Positions 46,482 to 56,346 of a stretch of 64,000 nucleotides of DNA are shown here, piece by piece (the first letter of the stretch is position 1; each line of letters starts with the position of its first letter). The stretch lies in the NCBI GenBank assembly GCA_020744225.1, contig JAGMWG010000007.1:1364001-1428000 (forward strand), in the 5' to 3' direction. The DNA is from Paraphoma chrysanthemicola. Taxonomy: Eukaryota > Ascomycota > Dothideomycetes > Pleosporales > Phaeosphaeriaceae. Under the pieces are notes generated by a model, which searched no databases, had not been told where the DNA came from, and saw nothing but the letters and a program-made list of their open reading frames with translations. The position numbers and the translations under genes are program-made.

Positions 46482-47326
46482 GTCTGGCTATGGCAGCCGA
46501 GCGCGATGCAAACCTGACGAAAATGAAAGGTGAAAAGCACGAGGCTACATCCCGGTCTTACCGCTGAAAACTTCAGTGAGATGTAGACCATTTTTAGCTG
46601 AGCATGACCTTGCTTGAAAGGCTGGACGAGAGCGGCGCAGACATTCAATTAGGACAGCGCTGTATGCGATTGTGACGACGCGTTCTTGCTGCAAGGTTGC
46701 GCTTTGCATACCTTCGAAGGGTTGGGAAGAAACCGTCTGTCTTGTGGACCCCTGCCACCTCGCAATATTGAGCGTGTCCGGGCATAGAAGCCAGACTTCA
46801 TGAGGCGAGAATCGAAAAATTGCCCATCGGGCCGCTCAAAACGCGACTGTGGGAAGACTGCATCTTACAAAGGGTAGATAGGCAGCTGCAATAACGATGA
46901 ATGAGGATGGTGTTCAGTATCGCTTATAAGGGTAGTGCTTAGAATTTCCTGTGGTACAAATAGAACTGCATTCCGTTATCAACTCAGTTGTATGCAGAAG
47001 GGGCTAGATTCAGTGGCTCCTCCCGGAACGCAGCGCACGCATGAGCTGACGAATCCACCGATAAAATACCGCGAACACAAGATTAGGCGGATTCTATGGC
47101 ATGTGCAATCGCGGCAGCCTTAATAAGCGTTCCATCCAACGCTTTACGTGAGACCGTGTTGGCGGCCAAAATATTGCAGTACTTTGTCCCTGTCGTTATA
47201 AGACTTAGACATACACCAATCATGCTAATAAATGGCTTTCAGAAGACTTGTAAAATTGGTAACAGTGTAATAATTCATCAAAGGTGTGGTAACCACGTAT
47301 TAACCCCTCCTTAAGACTCTGCGATC
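46482..47326. other. Intergenic region between membrane relic and NLR-like gene
   Basis: About 850 bp, no gene seen. Confidence 0.4.
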
Positions 47327-50300
47327 CTAGTCTAAGCTTTCCATCTCCCAAAGAGCTTCATGTTCATCAATTTCCTTGTCACTGCAACCGCTATTGTGTT
47401 CACCCATATGGTCAAGATCATACCTCTCCGGAATGGAATGATCATGAAGCAGTCCGAAAGAACCTGCTGGTGGTCTTCGTGATGGCTGATTCGATTTATT
47501 GTTTACGCTGTGTTCATTCCAGCCTGATCTGCTTACGCTGGGTGAGCATGCAGGCTTTCCTACGATGAAGTCGTTCGACTCTAGGCTGGAAGAATAAGTG
47601 ACTGAGCTGAACGAGTTTGTCGAAGATTTTTGTAATGCTTCGGGTGGATGCGTTGCCGTATCTGAGGCAGTCGTGGCTTCGCCAACTTTGCGTATGATCT
47701 CGTCGCAACATTCGATCAGCTTGTGTTGGTCACACCCATCAGTCGGATTTTCAGCGTACTCAAGCCATGTGCTCGCAAAATAGATCATATCTTCCCTCCA
47801 GTTTCCCGCGGCTAAGACTTCACTGCCATCTCCTTCGGAGTTCGTCAGGCTGCCTATGCTCCATTGGTGTGTCGTTACTTTGGCAGTCTCCAACTCTGAG
47901 TCCAATAGCGATGCGCCGTGCTGAAGCATCAAGACGGTCACTTCTGCGATCTGAAGCGCTACCTCTGGGGAATCGATATGGCGATGAGGAAGATTTCTCC
48001 AAGTCTCCCACGGCGTGGTACTAGTCTCATGATTGCGGACCAAAAAATTGTTCATTCGGACTGCATCCAGCCTTCAATAGTATGCGAACGATGTCGCTCG
48101 AAGGATGTTGCAATTCAAATCCGTGTATTTTAACCAGCAAGGGCTTTTTAATCCCATGATACAAGAGAGGATAGTGCTTGGCCTGCTGATGCGCGTTACG
48201 TGAACGGGAAGATATATACGCAGCTACGTCATAGCTGCGAACAAAGTTGGCCATGTTGGCTTCCACAGCCAGAAGCAATGCTGCGTCGTCAGGCGCCAAA
48301 TGCTCTAGGTCGAGACCAAAGAATAGGCTCCCTGGATTTAGCAGGTGGTTTTTCACGTCGACAGATCGTCTTGATTTGGCAGTGTCGTACATGTAAGTCG
48401 GACGTGGATCCTTGTCGCCCTGTTGCATTATAGCCAGTGCCAAGAGGCGCAGAGTGAACAGTGTATGTGAAGGATATGACTTGTCGATCTTTTGAGCGTA
48501 GATCAAACTTTGCCGAGCAAGGTTGCTTGTGTAACTTGATGTCGTAAGTGGTGATTTTTGGAGATATAACGAATAGGAAGACATGTATGACAAGGCCAAG
48601 GTGGCGTCGAAATCTTCTTCGTCGATCTGCAGACAATCTAAGTCCCACACTCCAGGACTGTTGAGAAACTCGAATACAGTGCGATGCATGAAGTCAACTG
48701 AGGACTCGACGAGGCCTGCATGTGCTCCAGATTGTATCGTTGCAGGACGGTGAACTTCCAATAATCCAATGCATCGGCTACGCAAACGACCCTCTAACAT
48801 TTCGCATTTGGCATTTTGCTCCTCGTGCGACAAACCCTTGAAGACTCCAGGGTCACGAATGCTTAAGGCCTTGCCGTCGATCCAAGCAAGTGCAATCGTA
48901 GGGATGCTGTCTGAAATGGCTAGCAAGCGGCTCTGGTAACAGATTCGCAAGAGTTTAGCCGCTTGGGAGAGATAGCGTGGCGAAAGTCTGTCCAGAATAT
49001 GACGGAAAAGATCTTCAAGTTCTGGTGGCAGCTCTTCGACACGGCTTTGAAGCTCAATGGGATTATCATACGCCGCAAAGCCTTCCAGCAATGAACGGCA
49101 CGCCAGGACGACCCATAAAAATACACCAGCAGCCTTGGCTTGAATGTCGCTTACCAGTCGCTCCGTGACAGCATTGTCCAGAGCTTTTAGCTCGGCCATG
49201 TATGGATGCGATCGTACAGTCCCGGTGACGTATAGCTCAATATCGTCCTTAGTGAGATCCTGCAGCGCGAGCTTTGGCTTTAGGGAAAAGGCCGCGACAC
49301 ATGCATCGATAGGCCGACTAGAGAGCAGCACCTTGATGTCAGGGCTCTTGGCAAGTTGTTGTACAAAGGATATGCCCTGTCGATAATCACCAACGTACTC
49401 GTCGAGCCCGTCGATGAAGAAGACGTACGCGCCATTTTTAACGCCCGTACCCAGTCGTGCGAAAGCTTGACTCATTTCCTTGTCGGATGGAAATGGCAGA
49501 TCTATTCTACCACTATTCGCCTCTCGCCACATGCCCGGCAGAGTGATAGGGATCAACGACGGATCGGCGTTGAGCACATGATATAGAAGCCCCCGGGCGA
49601 GACCTTGTTGAGAGTTTTGCTCTCTGCTGCCGAGATTCCACAAGAAGAAGCTGGCCATGGTTAGCCTCCGTTCTCCAGCCCATTCTCCCAACATCCATTC
49701 TACACATGGATGCTGATACAAGAACTTCATTAGTGTGGATTTTCCGCTACCGGGTTTACCGGATACCCAGTAGATGTCGCGGCCTTTACGCAGCCATCTG
49801 TCCAAATCGGCCCAGGCTAATCCAGCTGCTGGAGAATGTATGGCCCATTCGAATGTTTTCGGGAATGCTTCGGCGATGTTATCCTGTCTATCATCGATGA
49901 GGCGAAACCAAAGGCGATCAAGGATAAGCCTGGTACATTCCTCTGCAATAGCTTTGCGAGTCTCTGTGAAGAGATCCGCATTGTTTCCTGTGGATGCATG
50001 TAGAACCGTTTTCAGTAAGCCCACATCCCTCACTCTCTTAATCTCACTTTGCAATCGGCCGCGAGTTGAGACGTCGTGGTGCAATGGAGGCAGTATCCTG
50101 TGGAGGCTAGCGACAAGGTCGGAGAAGTCTCGAACGAGAAATTCAAATCTCTCTTTGTCTTTGACCACCCATCTGATCTTAGTAAGAGTCGAAATGCCGC
50201 TTCGGCCGTCATGAGCGGAATCCTGGATTTGTAGCTTCTTCTGGTTCTGGTCCAATAACGATTTGAGCTGCCACAGCTTACGATCCTTGCGGAAGTTTGA

Positions 50301-50669
50301 CATGAGGCGATGACTGATGGTCGAGGTTGGTTGAAGGCTTGAATCGCCTTCGACTGGCTGCATACCGTAGCGGGTCTGAAATTCAGTTCCATTCTGTAAT
50401 AGCTGGCGAATGCATCCAAGCGCTCTTTTCGTGATCTCCTGAGTTTCTGGATCGTCGAGCCTCTCGTCATATCGTTGTTGCTCGAATAGATGCATTCGAT
50501 CAGCCCACTGCAAAAGTAGTGTTTTCTCGATATCAAGCTTCGTGTCTAGGATCTCATAGTCTTGGCCCATGGACTTCGCTGCTGCGATCTGTGAGATTAG
50601 GACGACGCAGTCCTCGAACACCCCAACGAGTGCGAGTGTGCCTAGTACAAGACCAGTAGTTTCTGCCAT
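47327..50669 (-). pseudogene. HeLo-NACHT NLR-like protein, frameshifted near ankyrin region
   Basis: Fungal NLR-like STAND protein. The N-terminal HeLo domain (GLVLGTLALVGVFEDCVVLI, then LDIEKTLLLQWADRMHL) is related to the cell-death effector of HET-S partners. The NACHT NTPase has Walker A GKPGSGKST near residue 303 and Walker B VFFIDGLDEY near 416, then LLSSRPID. An alpha-helical region follows up to an ankyrin-like SSDIVRILLKAGCSPNEQF. The frame stops at 48027, but the next frame continues from the same point as VRNHETSTTPWETWRNL...VLMLQHGASLL to 47327. The shift maps to a run of six A/T bases at 48042-48047; five would keep one frame. Full length would be about 1120 residues. If the first stop is real, the protein still retains HeLo and NACHT. 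Confidence 0.85.
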
Positions 50670-51998
50670 CTCTTTGGATCACTTCTCACTTGGTAGGCTC
50701 TTTGGTCAACGTTGTGGTTAGACCAGAATCGTACTAGCCAAGAGCCTCGTGCCTCATCGGAGGGTAGCGTAAGAATGGCTTGGCCGTGCGGCATCTGTCA
50801 GCGCCAACGTGAATCGTACTTATCGGAGAAAAGCCGTGGTTCTTGGCCTCGCGAGATGGTGCGCAAGATCATGGTATTCGGAGGGACCCAACCTACTCTT
50901 GATGGCACCTGGGCAGTGCTCTCTAGCTTCGAAGCTCAGCCTCATTGAGGGGTAGCGTGTCTCGCCCCTGCACCTCGCTTGATCATGGCACAGCGCCTCG
51001 CCAAAACAGATGCAGTGCCTCTCTATGCAGCAGCGAATCGTAATGCTACAAATGTCCGCCCTTCTAGGAGGTGGGCGGACCGTAGATGTAGCTTGAGATG
51101 GAAGTAGTCCATCATGTTCATGGGCATATCAGTATGTACGCTTGTCCACTAGCCTACAAAAATCAACCGTACCCCTAAGCACTCAGATCTGAAGTGCAGT
51201 GTTTGTCGGGAATTGGATTGCGCACGAAAGCGACTCTAAGTTGAGAAACGTGCTCAGGTCGCAGGACAAGCCACACTACTTTCTCCTAAACTCCTACGTT
51301 TGAAAACTCTTTATGGACATTTGCGACTTGCTACTCAGTTATGCCTGCTTGCCCCGATTGCGGAGCTTTCTTATATTGTAGGTTAAAGCTGAAGCAAAAG
51401 CGTGCAGGTGAGCTCCCATCAAGGCCCGTGCGCCCCTGCGAACCATTGGAAGATCGAGGTTCTGCTCCGCGAGTGGGCAGTGCCGAGGTGTATAGTCAAC
51501 GCGACACTTACGATACGTGAACAATTCCAGATCCCAATATGTCTCTGAAGGCGTGACTTGCATAGAATTAACGCTGTGATGATTTCACAGACGTTGCGCG
51601 GCGTCTAACAGAGAACAGCATAAGTACAACAGAGAAGGCACGGCTGGGAGAGAAACGCAGTTGGTGGGGGCAGCGACTTCAAGGCTGCCGCTCCTATGTC
51701 CAGTGCTTCACGTCTAATAGTGGGTACTGTATATTTCAAGAGTATACTGGTACAGAAGGTGCACGGGAGATTGAACTGAGACTATAACTCACGACGATAT
51801 TATTTGAGTAATTGCCGTGTCCTTCCACATACGACCATAGGACGCTGAAAACAAGGCTTCCCGTTCGCTCAGCCCTATTTAAGCAGCGTACCGGCGGACT
51901 AGTAGTCAGGTGGGTGACCACTGGCGAATCCCCGCTGTTGTATGTTTTTGACCTTTTTGATCCATCGATTCAAACAGGAGATGAATGCAACTACTGCT
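50670..51998. other. Upstream region of the NLR-like gene
   Basis: About 1.3 kb with no gene. It has an imperfect direct repeat: CCTCATCGGAGGGTAGCGT near 50754 and CCTCATTGAGGGGTAGCGT near 50940. It ends at the transposon target site. Confidence 0.4.
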
Positions 51999-52000
51999 TA

Positions 52001-52066
52001 ACGTAGTTTATAAGCGAGCGCCGCGTACAAGCGAGCGCCGCGCCTCACCAACTTTGCGCGCCTCTT
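52001..52066 (+). repeat. Left terminal inverted repeat of the pogo element
   Basis: 66 bp, the exact reverse complement of 53787-53852, directly next to the TA duplication. The match ends at cctctt; beyond that the two ends diverge. Confidence 0.95.
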
Positions 52067-52105
52067 TGAACTCAACGTACAATAACTCTACGCCACGCAA
52101 GTCAA

Positions 52106-53731
52106 ATGGTTTCAAAAGAAGAAGATATTCAGCTTGCAATCTCAGCTATTCAAACTAAACAAATTCAAAGTAATCGCAATGCTGCAGCAGTCTACAACGT
52201 AGCTGAACGAACGATCCGACGCCGACGCGCTGGGAAGCCTGCACGACGCGATTGCCAGCCCAACTCAAAGAAGCTTACCCAGCTAGAAGAGGAGGTGATT
52301 GTTAGACATATACTCGACCTTGATCAACGTGGATTCGCGCCCACGTACGCAGCTGTACGTGATATGGCTGATAAGCTGCTGGCTGCGCGCGACGCTGGTC
52401 ACGTTGGCGTCCACTGGGCGCGCAACTTTGTCAGGCGTACAGACAGTCTTACGACGCGTTTCAATCGAGCGTACGATAGGCAGAGAGCTCTGTGTGAAGA
52501 TCCTATCCTTATACAACGCTGGTTTGAGCTTGTAGAGGAGACAAAGGCCAAGTGGGGTATCTGCGACGAGGACGTCTATAACTTTGACGAGGCTGGCTTT
52601 ATGATGGGCAAGATTACGACTCAGCTTGTCGTGACTGGGTCAGAGAGAAGAGGCCGGCCAAAGGCTATTCAGCCTGGCAATCGTGAGTGGGTGACGGTGA
52701 TCGCTGCAATCAACGCTGCTGGCTGGACAGTTCCACCCTTTCTCATCTTTGCTGGCCAGTATCACCTGTCTGCCTGGTACGAGGAGGCAGCTATCCCACG
52801 CGACTGGGTGATCGCAGTTAGCGACAACGGCTGGACAAACAACGACCTTGGAGTTGCGTGGTTGAAGCACTTCAACGCTCACACGAAGACTCGTGTTGTA
52901 GGTGCGCGTCGCCTGCTCGTCCTTGATGGCCATGAGAGCCACCACTCTCTTGAATTTCAAGAGCTCTGCAAGGAGAACAATATCTATACGCTCTGCATGC
53001 CACCTCACTCATCTCACCTGCTGCAGCCTCTTGATGTTGGCTGCTTCTCGCCGTTAAAGCGCGCGTACAGCCGCGAGGTTGAGGCTCTTATCCGACACCA
53101 CATCAACCACATTACGAAGCTTGAGTTTCTGCCAGCTTTTAAAGCAGCCTTTGACCGCGCGTTCACGACAGCTAATATCTGCTCAGCCTTTCGAGGCGCA
53201 GGCCTTGTACCTCTTCAGCCAGACGCTGTCTTGTCAAAGCTGGACGTACAGCTGCGTACACCCACACCTACTGCTCTGCCAGAGGCTGTCTGGCAGGCTC
53301 GTACGCCGAGTAACGCGCGTGAGCTTGAGGCTCAATCAACGCTGATTCGCGAGCGCGTACGCCAACACAAGAGCTCCTCACCTGCGTCGATTATTGAGGC
53401 AATCAACCAGCTCAAGAAGGGCGCTGAGGTGATGATCCTGTCAGCTGAGCTGATGCGCGAGAGGATCACCAGCCTTGAGAAGGCTAACGAGGCAGCGTCA
53501 AAGCGAAAGCAGCGCAAGAAAAAGCGCGTACAGAAGCAGGGAGTCTTGACAAAGGGAGCTGGCGAGGATATACTCGCCCAACGTGAGGCTGATCAACAGA
53601 TTGCTCGTGAAGAGCGTCAAGGTGGAGAGCAATCAGGCCTCAGCCGCCAGGCTCTTGCGCGCTGCAGCAGGTGCAGAGAGACTGGGCACAACGCCCGTAC
53701 GTGCAAAAAAGACTCTGTAGATACTACTTAA
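52106..53731 (+). CDS. Pogo/Fot1-type DDE transposase
   Basis: Catalyses cut-and-paste transposition of the surrounding element. Intact frame of 541 residues starting at ATG 52106, 40 bp inside the left repeat. The N-terminal 100 residues hold a psq-like helix-turn-helix (AVYNVAERTIRRRRAGK) and a CENP-B/Tc5-type HTH. The DDE core has Asp161 (YNFDEAGFMMG), Asp274 (LVLDGHESHHS) and Asp310 (HLLQPLDVGCFSPLK), giving a DD35D spacing typical of pogo-like elements. The C-terminus is Lys-rich and carries a CCHC zinc knuckle (CSRCRETGHNARTC), a feature of fungal pogo transposases. All catalytic residues are present, so an active enzyme is plausible. Confidence 0.95.
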   Translation: MVSKEEDIQLAISAIQTKQIQSNRNAAAVYNVAERTIRRRRAGKPARRDCQPNSKKLTQLEEEVIVRHILDLDQRGFAPTYAAVRDMADKLLAARDAGHVGVHWARNFVRRTDSLTTRFNRAYDRQRALCEDPILIQRWFELVEETKAKWGICDEDVYNFDEAGFMMGKITTQLVVTGSERRGRPKAIQPGNREWVTVIAAINAAGWTVPPFLIFAGQYHLSAWYEEAAIPRDWVIAVSDNGWTNNDLGVAWLKHFNAHTKTRVVGARRLLVLDGHESHHSLEFQELCKENNIYTLCMPPHSSHLLQPLDVGCFSPLKRAYSREVEALIRHHINHITKLEFLPAFKAAFDRAFTTANICSAFRGAGLVPLQPDAVLSKLDVQLRTPTPTALPEAVWQARTPSNARELEAQSTLIRERVRQHKSSSPASIIEAINQLKKGAEVMILSAELMRERITSLEKANEAASKRKQRKKKRVQKQGVLTKGAGEDILAQREADQQIAREERQGGEQSGLSRQALARCSRCRETGHNARTCKKDSVDTT

Positions 53732-53786
53732 TCTATTGTATAACTATCAATATACTGCTGTCTATTGTGGTTGAGTTGTACGCTTG

Positions 53787-53852
53787 AAGAGGCGCGCAAA
53801 GTTGGTGAGGCGCGGCGCTCGCTTGTACGCGGCGCTCGCTTATAAACTACGT
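53787..53852 (-). repeat. Right terminal inverted repeat of the pogo element
   Basis: 66 bp matching the left repeat in inverse orientation and followed by the TA duplication at 53853-53854. Confidence 0.95.
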
Positions 53853-53854
53853 TA

Positions 53855-54748
53855 GCAAAAGTCATCGTTGCATTTGTTCGTTTTGCACTCGTAGTCCGGG
53901 TTGTGACTCTAAGAAACCCGCCAAGTCCTGTCGCTTTCGGGATTCGGGATGCGACGCTAATCAGGGCGGCAGCCGCACCGCACTTGTTATATTCGTCTAT
54001 TTATCTTCTACCTTCAACTTCATTTGATTTTCATCACGTTTGCTTGCATGTTCCGTATTAAAGTAGAGATCCCGGCCCGTACATGTAGCTGGTTGGTGAG
54101 TGCGACCTCACTATCGCTCTTCGCAAGTCAACTTGTCGCCCTCCGCGTCGTCGCAGGGCGGTAAGGGCGGCTGCATCGTGGCACTCTTTAGTTTTGCTCT
54201 CAAGCTCAGGCGAGTATAGCGTGGTCACATTTCAAGTGGCTCGTAGCAAAAGACATTCGTGGTGATCCCAGTATTCCGGTATGTTTATTGAAGTAATAAT
54301 AACTACGGAACTGGGGAGGGAGCGGGCAATGAGGAAAGAAAGTGCTTCTAGCCAGACACTTTGCAACCCATGCATAGGATTACTGGATGTAATCCCTGCC
54401 TTTTTTGAGCGCAATTTTCTTCATCAAAGCGCGCTCAGAGATCGCCGGGTTATATCACGCAGCTGTTGCGTCGATTGGGAATGTAGAAATTGTGGACTTT
54501 GAGAATCACGTTGTACGTGGCATCACCCGTCCTGCCGTTCTGCCAACTTCTACAACAATTCAAACCCAACAATGGAAATGAACTCTATAAGAGGGCAAAT
54601 GAGATTACAAGGGAAGACTCGCTTTGGGCGCACCGATTTATTGGAACAATGGAAGGACCTCATACTATCTCCGCAGCGGAGGTACCTTTTGATCTGGGAT
54701 TGTCGGCAGATTTCTTGGTTCTGACGGATTTCCCCATATTCACATCAA
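53855..54748. other. Region between transposon and HET relic
   Basis: About 900 bp. A 110-codon frame at 54490-54822 may be 5' flank of the HET relic; nothing is recognised in it. Confidence 0.4.
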
Positions 54749-55551
54749 TTGAATGCCTTCCTCCAAGAACAGTCCATCTCCAGACCAATCTGCTCAGAAA
54801 GTCATGTTGTGGCTCCGTATGACACAAGCCTCCTTGGAAAGCTTCTCTGCACTCAAAATAGAGTCCTGCCACAGTTCGATCCAGAGACAGCGAAAAGGTG
54901 GTTGCAGGCTTGCCAAAAGCATCACGAGTGCTGCAACACAATACCAGTAAAAGACGTTGAGCTCACTGTCATCAATTGTGACTCTTATCGCATGGTCACA
55001 ATTGATACGGCACGTCCATACATAGCATTGAGAAATGTCTTAGTGAAGGTCGTACCCAAGCCGCTTAACAGCTCGAATAAAGTACCTACAGACACTTCGG
55101 CGGTCATCTTGGACGCAATTGAGCTTGGAAAAAGCTTGAGATGTGATAACCGATCGGTAGACCAATTCTGCATCAATCAACATGCCCCGATAATCAAACT
55201 GGAGCAGATCAACCGGATGCACCTAATTTATGGCCAAGCGGATTTTACCATCGTGGCAACTTGTGGAGCAAGTACAGCACATGGCCTGCCTGACATTCAC
55301 GGAAGACCACGAATCCACAGAAGACCACGATCATTGGTCCAAACACCAATTCAGTTCAACACTTTCACTGTCCTAGAACTTGGACCGGATGGGCGATCCG
55401 ACATATCGATTGCTCAGTGGCACACGCGCGGCTGGACCTTTCAAGAATCATGGCTGTCAAGGTGGATGCTTGCTTCACGAATTATCAACCCTACATTCAA
55501 TGCGGAGGCATGACTTGTGCGGAACGTCTGGAATGTAGCGATCACATCTAG
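54749..55551 (+). pseudogene. HET-domain protein relic
   Basis: Degraded heterokaryon-incompatibility gene. Before the domain is a typical pre-HET element (ETAKRWLQACQKHHECC). The HET core is recognisable but altered: ALRNVLVKV stands where ALSYVWG is expected, and SVDQFCINQHA replaces the usual W-x-D-x-x-CINQ. It keeps QINRMHLIYGQADFTIVATC and AHGLPDIHGRPR. After RGWTFQESWLSRWMLA the frame must shift by one base near 55471-55476 to continue as FTNYQPYIQCGGMTCAERL, the normal post-HET segment, which stops at 55551. No ATG lies at the left edge, so the 5' end is also missing or spliced. Lost motif residues plus frameshift indicate a pseudogene. Confidence 0.75.
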
Positions 55552-56346
55552 ATCTTAGATGAAGGGTGCCGCTATTGTAGATCAAATAGGAAATTCCAGG
55601 TATGCAAACGTCGCGCGTCAGAATTCGCTCCTGGTCTTGTGAAGATGGAAAGGAATCACTTGGTTGCCCATGCAAGCAGATTGCGCAACACGCCTAAGCA
55701 GTTTTCTGAGCATCAGTTAAGAGAAACAGTAGGTCTGTAGGATCAAGAACATACCACGCTGGAGCAAGAGCATCCACCCGCATAGTCCGCACGGTTAGTA
55801 CGATTGCTATTTAGGACAATTCTACAGCCTCGGATCTAGTATTCAACATGTCAAGTACTACTGGGCGCATCGGAGCTGAATGCCTTCGCCCGTTCTCGAA
55901 TTACCCAGGTAGTATTAACGTGCAGTTAGCAGCAAGAGTGGCCTAAATACTCATGTCGAAACAACGATTAGCCGAAGCCAGAACAATCCATGCATACATG
56001 AAGCCACTTGCGACATAAACAACATCTATTCGCTACCCTAGTCTGACTTCCGCTTTTACGCTACAATGAGATCATGCTGTACCCGCCAGTAGATCTCTCT
56101 CCGTTCCATCACAAAGGCTGAAACATGATAGGAATTTTGAAACCAAGGGCCTCTTCGCCAGAGGGTCTGCATCAACTTGTTATCTATGCATAACGTTTCC
56201 TTCGCATCATGTATTGCACTATGTATAAAAAGCACATAAACACGATGTGAGTGGTGACTTAAGAAATCGAACACAAACTATCAATCGCAATGACACCTTG
56301 AGCCTACTCTTCAAACTGATGAGTCAGCATGAGTTGCAGCATCGCT
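55552..56346. other. Intergenic region
   Basis: About 800 bp between the HET relic and the P450 3' end. No gene recognised. Confidence 0.4.

Larger units (their letters stand above)
51999..53854 (+). mobile_element. Fot1/pogo-type Tc1-mariner DNA transposon
   Basis: A complete class II element of 1852 bp (52001-53852) flanked by TA target-site duplications (51999-52000 and 53853-53854). Its 66-bp terminal inverted repeats start ACGTAGTTTATAAGCGAGCG and match perfectly by eye. Each repeat contains two direct copies of AAGCGAGCGCCGCG spaced by TAC. One transposase frame occupies the centre. Perfect repeats and an intact frame suggest recent insertion and possible autonomy. Size and repeat length resemble fungal pogo-like families such as Molly and Pixie, but identity with a named family was not tested. 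Confidence 0.95.

Noticed and set aside
48027..48055. Programmed ribosomal frameshift in the NLR-like gene
   Set aside because: The poly-T run is not a canonical -1 slippery heptamer in the right phase, and a +1 shift would be needed. Mutation, phase variation or base error is simpler.
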